Shown piece by piece: positions 1-7,339 of a stretch of 64,000 nucleotides of DNA. Origin of the DNA: Actinoplanes sp. SE50/110 (GTDB lineage Bacteria > Actinomycetota > Actinomycetes > Mycobacteriales > Micromonosporaceae). Under the pieces are notes generated by a model. It was not told where the DNA came from. It did no database searches and was given only the letters and a program-made list of their open reading frames with translations. The first letter of the stretch is position 1. Every line of letters starts with the position of its first letter. The stretch is from positions 2,154,001 to 2,218,000 of the forward strand of contig NZ_LT827010.1 in NCBI RefSeq assembly GCF_900119315.1, given 5' to 3'. A program made the position numbers and the translations under genes.

Positions 1-26
1 CCGACGATGGTGACGGGGGTGGTCAT
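1..26 (-). CDS. N-terminus of a probable FAD/NAD-binding oxidoreductase (partial)
   Basis: Only the first eight or nine codons are inside the window. On the minus strand an ATG at 26-24 is preceded by a strong AGGAGG ribosome binding site at about 33-38. The peptide begins MTTPVTIVG, which resembles the first beta strand of a Rossmann-type flavoprotein leading into GxGxxG. The gene lies immediately downstream of the TetR gene in the same direction, and its leader carries the same palindrome found upstream of tetR, so it is probably the repressor's target. The family assignment rests on nine residues and is tentative. The existence of a start here is well supported by the Shine-Dalgarno sequence. 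Confidence 0.5.
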
Positions 27-45
27 GGCGTTCCTCCTGATCATG

Positions 46-74
46 ACGAACTCATTCGTGACGAACATGTTCGT
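46..74. promoter_or_regulatory. TetR operator upstream of the flavoprotein gene (palindrome plus degenerate copy)
   Basis: A perfect 14-bp palindrome, ACGAACATGTTCGT, occupies 61-74. A degenerate copy, ACGAActcaTTCGT, lies 15 bp away at 46-59. The perfect core CGAACATGTTCG recurs at 821-832 upstream of the TetR gene. Its position directly ahead of the gene starting at 26 suggests repression of that gene; the overlapping second site could allow binding of two dimers. Confidence 0.7.
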
Positions 75-111
75 AAAGGGTGTGCGGGGCCGCCGCCGAG
101 GGCGGGCCGTT

Positions 112-807
112 TCATGCAGGGTGGGTGGGATCGGTCGTGGCAACCGTCTCGATGCCGGTGATCAGGGCGGAGAATGCCCACTTCAGGCGCTCCACGCCGG
201 TGCCGGTGAAGAGGTGGTCGCGGGTCTGGGCGAGGTGCGGGAACTCGCCGGCCGGGGCCTCCCGCACGGCCATCGTGAACAGCGCGGTCTCGTCGTCGGC
301 GCCGGCGGTCTCGTCGCGGGTGCCCTGCTCGGCGGCGGTGGCCGTGCCGAGCTGCAGCAGGAGGTCGACGCCCCAGGCGGCCTGCGTGGACGGCACGCCG
401 CCGGCGAGCAGCAGGCCCAGGATCGCGTCGACCAGGCGCAGGTAGTGCGGCCCGGACGGGCGTAGCGTCAGCACCGAGCGCGCCAGGCTCGGATGGGCGA
501 ACAGGGTCCGCGTGTATCCGCACAGCAGCTCGATCAGCTCGCCGCGCCAGCCGTCGCCGGCGGCCGGAACCGGTAGGTCGGCGAGCAGTTCGTCGAGGAT
601 CGCGCCGTGCAGCTCGGCCGTGTTCTGCACGTAGACGTAGAGGGACGCCGGGCCGGTGTCGAGCTCGGCCGCGAGTCGGCGCATGGTGAGCCGCTCGAGA
701 CCCTCCTCGCGCATGATCCGCAGGCCCACGGCGACCGCGCCCGCCCGGCTCAGCGGCGGTTTGGCCGGCCGATCCCGGCGGCTGACCGGTACGCGTCGTG
801 GACTCAT
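112..807 (-). CDS. TetR/AcrR family transcriptional regulator
   Basis: This 231-aa DNA-binding repressor has an N-terminal helix-turn-helix (about residues 20-65, including MRRLAAELDTGPASLYVYV) typical of TetR proteins. The C-terminal ligand-binding region has the length and pattern of the tetracycline-repressor-like class (TetR_C). The basic N-terminal extension (about 20 residues) precedes the HTH. The start is an ATG at 807, 14 bp from the palindrome CGAACATGTTCG (821-832), which also occurs in front of the downstream same-strand gene. This arrangement implies autoregulation and control of the adjacent oxidoreductase. The ligand cannot be deduced. Confidence in the family is high. Confidence 0.9.
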   Translation of the reverse strand: MSPRRVPVSRRDRPAKPPLSRAGAVAVGLRIMREEGLERLTMRRLAAELDTGPASLYVYVQNTAELHGAILDELLADLPVPAAGDGWRGELIELLCGYTRTLFAHPSLARSVLTLRPSGPHYLRLVDAILGLLLAGGVPSTQAAWGVDLLLQLGTATAAEQGTRDETAGADDETALFTMAVREAPAGEFPHLAQTRDHLFTGTGVERLKWAFSALITGIETVATTDPTHPA

Positions 808-820
808 AACGTGATCGTAG

Positions 821-832
821 CGAACATGTTCG
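821..832. promoter_or_regulatory. TetR autoregulatory operator
   Basis: The perfect palindrome CGAACATGTTCG sits 14 bp upstream of the tetR start and is identical to the core at 62-73. Two exact copies flanking one regulator gene are strong evidence that this is its binding site. Confidence 0.75.
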
Positions 833-855
833 TCAGCGGCAAGGGCCGGCCCGGT

Positions 856-1434
856 TCAGGGGACGGCGCCGAGCATGGTCAGCACGTCGGTGAACATGGC
901 CGTGGTGGTGACCGGGTCGAGGTGTTCGGCCTGCCAGCTGCGGCCGCGGATGCCCTGCAGCACGGCGACCATCACGGTGCGCACGGTGCGCAGGGTGGCC
1001 GGGGAGAGCAGCACCGCCGAGGTGCCGTCGGCGTGGGCGGCCCGGGAGGCCGCGCCCAGGGCGACCAGGGCGGCCGCCGCGCCGTTGAGGATCTGGGCGA
1101 CGTGCAGGCGGTCGCGGTCCAGGTTGAACGCGGCGACGTGTACGGCCAGGCCGAGTGCGGCCAGCAGCCGGCCGGTCTCGTCGCCGCTGAGGACCGCGGG
1201 CATGGTGGCGGAGTCGTCCTCGGCGGTGGCCGCGCCGCTGCCGAAGCCGGCGACCAGGTCGGCCGCCAGGTCGGGCGGGATCCGGATCTCGGCGAGCGGG
1301 CCGTCCGGGAAGCGGCGGCGCAGGGCGGCCTCGACGGCGTCCCGGATCACATAGGCGGGCACCACCCGGTGCTGGTCGGCGAGCCGCTGCATGATCACCG
1401 CGACGACGTCGTCGGGGGACATCGGCCGCTCCAT
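856..1434 (-). CDS. Hypothetical protein
   Basis: I do not recognise this 192-aa protein. The N-terminal half resembles a short alpha-helical domain of actinobacterial unknowns: a conserved-looking DVVAVIMQRLADQHRV helix and a cluster of Arg residues (ALRRRF). The rest is alanine-rich and predicted largely helical. There is no signal peptide or membrane segment. An alternative start at 1422 (MSPDDVV) has a GGAG sequence six bases upstream and may be the true one. It stands between tetR and a histidine kinase gene, both on the same strand. The spacing of about 65 bp to the kinase gene would allow cotranscription. Codon usage matches the neighbours. Confidence 0.65.
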   Translation of the reverse strand: MERPMSPDDVVAVIMQRLADQHRVVPAYVIRDAVEAALRRRFPDGPLAEIRIPPDLAADLVAGFGSGAATAEDDSATMPAVLSGDETGRLLAALGLAVHVAAFNLDRDRLHVAQILNGAAAALVALGAASRAAHADGTSAVLLSPATLRTVRTVMVAVLQGIRGRSWQAEHLDPVTTTAMFTDVLTMLGAVP

Positions 1435-1499
1435 CCACCCACCGTATCGGGGCGCGGTCCGCGGCGGGGCCCTGCGGGCGGGTCAGTCCGGGCAGGGGT

Positions 1500-2693
1500 T
1501 CAGTCCAGGGCGGGGAAGGTGATGCGGGCCGTGGTGCCGTGCGGGTCGCTGGTCACCTCGAGGGTGCCGAGGTGGGCCAGGATGGTGGCACGGGCGATGG
1601 TGAGGCCCAGGCCGACGCCGGGCACCGCCTGGTCGCGGGCGTGCTGACCGCGGTAGAAGCGGTCGAAGACGTACGGCAGCTCGTCCTGCGGAATGCCCAC
1701 GCCGCTGTCCCGCACCTCGACGGCCGGCCGGCCGCCGCCGGTGACGCGCACGGTGATCGGCCGGTCGGCCGGGGTGAACAGCAGCGCGTTGCGCAGCAGC
1801 TGTTCGATGGCGCCGGCGAGCCGGGCCAGGTCGGCCAGGATCGGGGCGGGTGACGCCGGGTGGATGGTGACCGGGGTGGTGCGCAGGCCGGTCAGGGCGC
1901 GGCAGGCGGTGAGGGCCGCGGCGACGGCGGTGTTCAGGTCGATCGGGCCGACCGGGGCGGGCAGCGGGGCGTCGTGCGGCCGGGTGCCGGCCAGGATGTG
2001 GTCGACCATCGTCACCAGGCGGCGCCCGTTGCGGTGGATCGGTTCGATCAGGCGGCGGTACGGTTCCAGGTCGTCGTTCTCGGCGAGCAGTTCCAGGTAT
2101 CCCTGGATGCTGGTGACCGGGGTGCGCAGCTCGTGCGTGATGGTGGCGACCAGGTCCTCCTCGCGCTGGGCGGCGCGGGCCAGTTCGTCGCCGAGTTCGG
2201 CGAGGCGCAGCCGGCCGCGGATCGCGGTGAGGTGGGTGGCGGCCTGCCCGGCGAACGAGGTGAGCGCGTCGATCTGCCGGTCGCCGATCTCCCGGGCCTC
2301 GTCGTCGATGACGCACATCGCGCCGAGCACGTGGCCTTCGCCGTCGATGACGGGTGCGCCGGCGTAGAACCGGATGTGCGGGTCCCCGGTCACGTTGCGG
2401 TAGGCCCGGAAGTGCGGGTCGCGGGTGGCGTCGGGGACGATCAGCGGTTTGCGGGTCGGCACGAGCCGGGCGCAGAACGACACGTCGAGCGGGGTCTCGG
2501 CGTCGGCCAGGCCGACGTTGCCGGCGAACCACTGGCGGTCCCGGTCGACCAGGGAGACGGCCGCCATCGGGGTGTCGAACATGGTGGCGGCCAGCCGGGT
2601 CAGGTCGTCGAGCACCGCGGGCCGGGGCCGGTCCAGCACCTGGTAGGTGCGGAGCGCGGCGAGCCGGGATTCGTCGTGGACGGCGTCGCTCAT
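1500..2693 (-). CDS. GAF domain sensor histidine kinase
   Basis: This 397-aa soluble histidine kinase has an N-terminal GAF domain (about residues 20-165, with the ARLxPTRKPLIVPDATRDPHF region common to GAF-HisKA proteins). A HisKA domain follows with the H-box ITHELRTPVTSIQGYLEL. The HATPase_c domain contains the N-box (LLRNALLFT), G1 (VRDSGVGIP), F-box (FDRFYRG) and G2 (GVGLGLTIA) motifs. It should autophosphorylate on the H-box histidine and pass phosphate to an unlinked response regulator, as none is adjacent. No transmembrane segment is present, so the signal is cytoplasmic. I chose the ATG at 2693 (MSDAVHDE) because it begins the conserved domain; a longer frame to 2762 has no support. 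Confidence 0.9.
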   Translation of the reverse strand: MSDAVHDESRLAALRTYQVLDRPRPAVLDDLTRLAATMFDTPMAAVSLVDRDRQWFAGNVGLADAETPLDVSFCARLVPTRKPLIVPDATRDPHFRAYRNVTGDPHIRFYAGAPVIDGEGHVLGAMCVIDDEAREIGDRQIDALTSFAGQAATHLTAIRGRLRLAELGDELARAAQREEDLVATITHELRTPVTSIQGYLELLAENDDLEPYRRLIEPIHRNGRRLVTMVDHILAGTRPHDAPLPAPVGPIDLNTAVAAALTACRALTGLRTTPVTIHPASPAPILADLARLAGAIEQLLRNALLFTPADRPITVRVTGGGRPAVEVRDSGVGIPQDELPYVFDRFYRGQHARDQAVPGVGLGLTIARATILAHLGTLEVTSDPHGTTARITFPALD

Positions 2694-2804
2694 GGCCTGA
2701 CCATCGGGCAACGGTGAGGTGTCCTGAGGGTTTGCCGAAGAACGGCAGCCGCGTTGTGGCACCCGGTACGGGCCGGGACGCCACCGCGCGGCTGCCGTCG
2801 CCGT

Positions 2805-3791
2805 TCAGCCCTTGGTGACGACGGCGTGCTTGCCGGCGGCCTTGATCGTGTAGCTCACGGAGACCTTGGTGAACGGGTTCTTCGCGCTGACGTGCGCGCC
2901 ACCCTTGATGTTGGTGACGGCGATGACCTTGAATTCGGCATTGCGGTTGTACGCCGAGGCCTCACTGGCCGCGTACTTGCGCACCGCCGACACCGTGACG
3001 GTCTTGCCGGCCGCCTTCTTCTCGGTGGTCTTGGCCGCCGTGGTCGCCACCCGCTTCACGTCGGCGGCCATGGTCAGGTAGGCCATCGCCTTCATCAGGG
3101 TGGCCTGGGCGATCACCTGGTCGCCGGCGGGCAGCGTGATGGTCTGCGGTCCGTAGTTGTACCGGAAGGTGTCCTCCAGGCCGCTCCCGCTCATCTTGCC
3201 GGCGGTCACCGCACCGGCCGTGTTGACGGTGAAGGTCCAGGTCATCTTGTCGTCGTCGACGTAGCTGTAGTCGGTGGTCCCGTCGTCGTGGGCCACCTTG
3301 GTACCGGCGTGCCGCGGGTCGGACACCACCATGCTCGACGGGGCGGGCAGGTTCTCGCCGGCCCAGGAGTCGAGGGTGAGCTTGCTGTCGGCCGCGAAGA
3401 CGTATTTCGCCGACGCGTAGCCGGCCATCTTGGCGGCGGCCCGCGTGGTGGGGTCGTCCAGGTAGTGGTAGTCGCCCTTGCCGGCGGCGCCGTATCCGCC
3501 GCCGGTCCCGCCGACCGCCGTGCCGGTGGTGGTGTAGTAGCCGAGGCCGGTCGCCGGGTCGGCGGCGAACAGGGCCGAGCCGGTCTGGGTCGCACCGCTC
3601 AGGCTGGCCGTGACGCTGAAGTCGCCGCCGTAACCGTTGATCTCGGCGGGTGCGGTGGTGCCGGCCACGCTCTTGAGCGCCGCGTACATCTCGGCGCTGG
3701 TCAGTGACGTGGTGGTGTCGGCGGCCCAGGCCGCGCCCGGGGCGACCAGGACGCCCGCCGCCAGCGAGGCGGCGGTGAACAGACGAAGCAC
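2805..3791 (-). CDS. Secreted protein of unknown function
   Basis: This 328-aa protein starts at GTG 3791 with a GGAAGG ribosome binding site eight bases upstream. It begins with a clear Sec signal peptide (hydrophobic core followed by AAWA-A near residue 24). The mature part is rich in Thr, Ala, Lys and Tyr and is predicted to be mostly beta. It pairs repeated short segments (SAEMYAALKSV, AQATLMKAMAYLT) with a lysine-rich stretch around residues 240-265. The pattern resembles actinobacterial lipoprotein-like or LppX-type carrier folds, but I could not assign a family. It is divergent from the encapsulin operon and shares its intergenic promoter region. Confidence 0.75.
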   Translation of the reverse strand: MLRLFTAASLAAGVLVAPGAAWAADTTTSLTSAEMYAALKSVAGTTAPAEINGYGGDFSVTASLSGATQTGSALFAADPATGLGYYTTTGTAVGGTGGGYGAAGKGDYHYLDDPTTRAAAKMAGYASAKYVFAADSKLTLDSWAGENLPAPSSMVVSDPRHAGTKVAHDDGTTDYSYVDDDKMTWTFTVNTAGAVTAGKMSGSGLEDTFRYNYGPQTITLPAGDQVIAQATLMKAMAYLTMAADVKRVATTAAKTTEKKAAGKTVTVSAVRKYAASEASAYNRNAEFKVIAVTNIKGGAHVSAKNPFTKVSVSYTIKAAGKHAVVTKG

Positions 3792-3946
3792 CGGCTTTTC
3801 CTTCCTGTCGTGGATGGTGCTGCTGAGGCTATTAACGCTGCTCAGAGCATGTGTGCATATTCCGTGAAACCCGACAAAGGCCCCTGCAATGCGATAGAAC
3901 GGGCCTTAAGTGCGACGCATCAGAACCGACGAACGGGGTACGAGCG

Positions 3947-5356
3947 GTGGCGACTCCCACGCAGTCCGAGATCCGCGAGGAAGAGCACGAAGAGCAGCGG
4001 CAGAGCCTGAGCACGGCGGCGGCCCGCAACCTCACGACCACCACCAAGACCGCGCCGCAGATGCAGGAGATCACTTCGCGATGGCTGCTCCGTAAGCTTC
4101 CCTGGGTTCAGGTCGCCGGTGGGGCGTATCGGGTGAACCGGCGGATGACTTATCGGATCGGCGACGGCCGGCTGAGCTTCACCAACGTCGGTGCGCAGGT
4201 CCGGGTCGTCCCGGCCGAGCTGCGGGAACTCTCGGTGCTCAGCGAGTTCGACGACGCGGACGTGCTGGCCGCCATGGCCGACAAGTTCGTGCAGCAGGAG
4301 TACCAGCCCGGTCAGGTGATCGTCGAGTTCGGCTCGGTCGCCGACCACGTGTACGTGATCGCGCACGGCAAGGTGAACAAGGTCGGCGTCGGCAACTACG
4401 GCGACCCGGTCAACCTGGGGGTGCTCGCCGACGGGGAGGCGTTCGGCGAGAAGTCGCTCACCGACGAGGAGCGGATCTGGGACTACACCGCCAAGGCGAT
4501 GACCGCGGTGACCCTGCTGGCCATGCCGCGCTCGGCGTTCACCGCGCTGCTCGGCCAGAGTGACCACCTGCGCACGCACGTCGAGCAGTTCCGGGCCAAG
4601 AACCGCCGGCCGCAGAACAAGCACGGCGAGGCGGAGATCTCGGTGGCCGCCGGGCACACCGGCGAACCGAAGCTGGACGGCACGTACGTCGACTACGAGC
4701 TGACGCCGCGCGAATACGAGCTGAGCGTCGCGCAGACCGTGCTGCGCGTGCACACCCGGGTCGCCGACCTCTACAACGAGCCGATGAACCAGGTGGAGCA
4801 GCAGCTCCGGCTGACCGTCGAGGCGCTGCGCGAGCGTCAGGAATACGAAATGATCAACAACCGCGAGTTCGGCCTGCTGCACAACGCCGACCTGCGGCAG
4901 CGCATCCACACCCGGGGCGGCCCGCCCACCCCGGACGACCTCGACGAGCTGCTCAGCATGCGGCGCGGCACCAGGATGTTCGTGGCCCACCCGCAGGCGG
5001 TCGCCGCGTTCGGCCGGGAGTGCACCAAGCGGGGCATCTATCCACCGATGCTGGAACAGGACGGCGGCACCTTCCTGTCCTGGCGCGGGGTCCCGATCCT
5101 GCCGTGCGGCAAGATCCCGGTGACCGAGACGCACACCACCTCGATCCTGGCGATGCGCACCGGGGAGAGCGACCAGGGTGTGGTCGGGCTGCACCAGACC
5201 GGGATCCCGGACGAGTACGAGCCGAGCCTGTCCGTGCGGTTCATGGGGATCAGCGAGCAGGCGATCATGTCGTACCTGGTGAGCGCGTACTACTCGGCCG
5301 CGGTGCTGGTGCCGGACGCGCTGGGCATCCTGGACCACGTCGAGCTGTCCCACTGA
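3947..5356 (+). CDS. eshA: Family 2B encapsulin shell protein (EshA-like, cyclic-nucleotide-binding-like domain)
   Basis: This 469-aa protein is a family 2B encapsulin, an HK97-fold shell protein that assembles into a proteinaceous nanocompartment. The N-terminal arm ([29 protein letters not shown], residues about 20-50) is the hallmark of the EshA group. A cyclic-nucleotide-binding-like domain is inserted at about residues 90-210 ([26 protein letters not shown]). The C-terminal part carries the HK97 P/A-domain segments and ends in the typical [11 protein letters not shown] start at GTG 3947 because homologues begin a few residues before this arm; the upstream extension to 3851 does not look coding. 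The terpene cyclase starts one base after its stop, the gene order known for the 2-methylisoborneol cluster. Confidence 0.93.
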   Translation: MATPTQSEIREEEHEEQRQSLSTAAARNLTTTTKTAPQMQEITSRWLLRKLPWVQVAGGAYRVNRRMTYRIGDGRLSFTNVGAQVRVVPAELRELSVLSEFDDADVLAAMADKFVQQEYQPGQVIVEFGSVADHVYVIAHGKVNKVGVGNYGDPVNLGVLADGEAFGEKSLTDEERIWDYTAKAMTAVTLLAMPRSAFTALLGQSDHLRTHVEQFRAKNRRPQNKHGEAEISVAAGHTGEPKLDGTYVDYELTPREYELSVAQTVLRVHTRVADLYNEPMNQVEQQLRLTVEALRERQEYEMINNREFGLLHNADLRQRIHTRGGPPTPDDLDELLSMRRGTRMFVAHPQAVAAFGRECTKRGIYPPMLEQDGGTFLSWRGVPILPCGKIPVTETHTTSILAMRTGESDQGVVGLHQTGIPDEYEPSLSVRFMGISEQAIMSYLVSAYYSAAVLVPDALGILDHVELSH

Positions 5357-5357
5357 C

Positions 5358-6386
5358 ATGGTGAGCACAGTGATCGCCTCGGGGCCCACCGGCCTGGGCA
5401 CCTCCGCGGCCCGTCTCTTCGGTCGGGTGGACCGGGACGAGCCGGAGCTCTTCTGCCCGGCGCCGCTGCGCGACGACCGGGCGCTGGGGGAGCGGGTCAA
5501 CGACGCCGTGGTCCAGTGGGCCGAGAAGGCCGGCATCTACCCCGGCCGGCTGGACAAGCTGCGCGGGGCGAACTTCGGCCGCTTCATGATGCTCGCCCAC
5601 CCGGCCACCAGCGATCCCGACCGGCTGCTCGCCGCGACGAAGTGTCTGGTCGCCGAGTGGGCGGCGGACGACTACTACGTCGACGAGGTGTCCCTGGGCG
5701 CGGATCCGATGGTGGTCGGCTCGCGGCTGGCCAACCTCTACTCGGTGGTCGACCCGGCCTCGCTGACCCCGCGCTATCAGGCCGACTTCGAGAAGCATCA
5801 CCGCCTGCAGCCGATCTCGGTGGCGTTCCGCACCGCGATGGAACACCTGGCCGAGTACGCCTCGGTCACCCAACTGGCCCGGTTCCAGCACCAGATGGCG
5901 ATCCTGTTCGTCGCCTGGTCGCAGGAGGCCGACTGGCACGCCAACCGGCGCACCCCGCCGGTCTGGGAGTATCTGGTGCAGCGGCACCTGAACAGCTATC
6001 TGCCGCCGATGATCCTGGTCGACGTGCTGGCCGGGTACGAGCTGTCGCCGGCCGAGTTCTTCGATCCGCGGGTCCGCGCGGCGTTCACCACCGCAGGCAA
6101 CGCCGCCGTGCTGGTCAACGACCTCTACTCGGGCAGGAACGAGTCCGAGACCGATCACAACCTGCCGACCGTGCTGGTGTCCGGGGAGCGGCTCACGCCG
6201 CGGGCCGCGGTCCGGCGCACCGTGGAGATCCACAACGAGTTGATGCACACCTTCGTGACCTCGGCCGCGTCGTTGAGCGCGTCCGGCTCGCCGCAGCTGC
6301 GCCGGTTTCTCGCGGACACCTGGGCCTGGCTGGGCGGAAGTCGCGAGTGGCACGCCACGAGCGGCCGCTACCACTCATCCAACTGA
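5358..6386 (+). CDS. 2-methylisoborneol synthase-type terpene cyclase (probable encapsulin cargo)
   Basis: This 342-aa class I terpene synthase should cyclise 2-methyl-geranyl diphosphate to 2-methylisoborneol or a close relative such as 2-methylenebornane. The Asp-rich metal motif is DDYYVDE (residues 104-110) and the NSE triad is in NDLYSGRNESE (from about 254). Close similarity to MIB synthases is visible through LFCPAPLRDD and KLRGANFGRFMMLAHP. The family is usually over 400 aa because of a long proline-rich N-terminal region; here only about 30 residues precede the catalytic domain. It is coupled to the encapsulin gene (ATG one base after its stop) and followed by the GPP methyltransferase. 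The precise product cannot be read from sequence. Confidence 0.88.
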   Translation: MVSTVIASGPTGLGTSAARLFGRVDRDEPELFCPAPLRDDRALGERVNDAVVQWAEKAGIYPGRLDKLRGANFGRFMMLAHPATSDPDRLLAATKCLVAEWAADDYYVDEVSLGADPMVVGSRLANLYSVVDPASLTPRYQADFEKHHRLQPISVAFRTAMEHLAEYASVTQLARFQHQMAILFVAWSQEADWHANRRTPPVWEYLVQRHLNSYLPPMILVDVLAGYELSPAEFFDPRVRAAFTTAGNAAVLVNDLYSGRNESETDHNLPTVLVSGERLTPRAAVRRTVEIHNELMHTFVTSAASLSASGSPQLRRFLADTWAWLGGSREWHATSGRYHSSN

Positions 6387-6398
6387 ACAGGATTCATC

Positions 6399-7253
6399 AT
6401 GACAAGTGCTGTTGCTTCGCCACTGCGGACCGACTTCGAGCGCTCGGTCGCCAGCTACTGGAACACCAACCGGGCCGACCCGGTCAACCTGCGCCTCGGC
6501 GAGGTCGACGGGCTGTACCACCACCACTACGGCGTCGGCGAGCCCGACCTCAGCGTGCTGGACGGCCCGGCCGACACCCGCGAGCAGCGGATCATCGCCG
6601 AGCTGCACCGGCTGGAGAACGCCCAGGCCGACCTGCTGCTCGACCACCTCGGCCCGATCCGGCCGGGCGACGCGCTGCTCGACGGCGGGTCCGGCCGCGG
6701 CGGCACCAGCATCATGGCCAACGCGCGGTTCGGCTGCCGGGTCGACGGGGTGTCCATCTCGGAATACCAGGTGGGTTTCGCCAACGAGCAGGCCGCTCAG
6801 CGCGGCGTCGCCGACAGGGTGCGCTTCCACTTCCGCAACATGCTGGACTCCGGATTCGCGACCGGGTCACGGCAGGCGATCTGGACGAACGAGACGACGA
6901 TGTACGTCGACCTGTTCGACCTGTACGCGGAGTTCGCCCGGATGCTCGGCTTCGGCGGCCGCTACGTGTGCATCACCGGTTGCGCCAACGACGTGACCGG
7001 CCGGCGCTCCAAGGCGGTCAACAGGATCAACGAGCACTACACCTGTGACATCCACCCGCGCAGCGACTACTTCAAGGCGCTCGCCGCCCACGATCTCGTG
7101 CCGATCGCCGTCACCGACCTGACCGCGGCCACCATCCCGTACTGGGAGCTGCGCGCCCGGTCCGAGGTGGCGACCGGGATCGAACAGGCTTTCCTCACGG
7201 CGTACTCAGAAGGCAGTTTCCACTACCTTCTGATCGCCGCCGATCGGGTCTGA
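6399..7253 (+). CDS. gppmt: Geranyl diphosphate 2-C-methyltransferase
   Basis: This 284-aa SAM-dependent methyltransferase converts geranyl diphosphate to 2-methylgeranyl diphosphate, the substrate of the preceding cyclase. SAM motif I is DGGSGRGGTS (from residue 95). The N-terminal segment VASYWNTNRADPVNLRLGEVDGLYHHHYG is characteristic of GPPMT enzymes, as is the NETTMYVDL region where the catalytic Glu lies. Length fits the family (about 280-300 aa). It starts 12 bases after the cyclase stop with an AGGA-like site, so the three genes form one operon. A strong rho-independent terminator follows. Product assignment is confident because of the conserved cluster order (shell, cyclase, methyltransferase). 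Confidence 0.92.
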   Translation: MTSAVASPLRTDFERSVASYWNTNRADPVNLRLGEVDGLYHHHYGVGEPDLSVLDGPADTREQRIIAELHRLENAQADLLLDHLGPIRPGDALLDGGSGRGGTSIMANARFGCRVDGVSISEYQVGFANEQAAQRGVADRVRFHFRNMLDSGFATGSRQAIWTNETTMYVDLFDLYAEFARMLGFGGRYVCITGCANDVTGRRSKAVNRINEHYTCDIHPRSDYFKALAAHDLVPIAVTDLTAATIPYWELRARSEVATGIEQAFLTAYSEGSFHYLLIAADRV

Positions 7254-7271
7254 CCAGCCTGATCGGATGCG

Positions 7272-7310
7272 CCGCCGCCGGGGGCACTGCCCCCGGCGGC
7301 GGTTTGTTTT
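7272..7310 (+). terminator. Rho-independent terminator of the encapsulin-terpene operon
   Basis: A perfect 14-bp GC-only stem (7272-7285 with 7289-7302) closes a 3-nt loop (act) and is followed directly by TTGTTTT. It lies 18 bp after the methyltransferase stop. Confidence 0.9.
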
Positions 7311-7339
7311 CGCGTTTCGCGTCGGGGTACAGGCTCGGC

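Noticed and set aside
7304..7339. Earlier start for the GH15 gene
   Set aside because: It falls inside the terminator's T-run; the conserved N-terminus begins at 7340.
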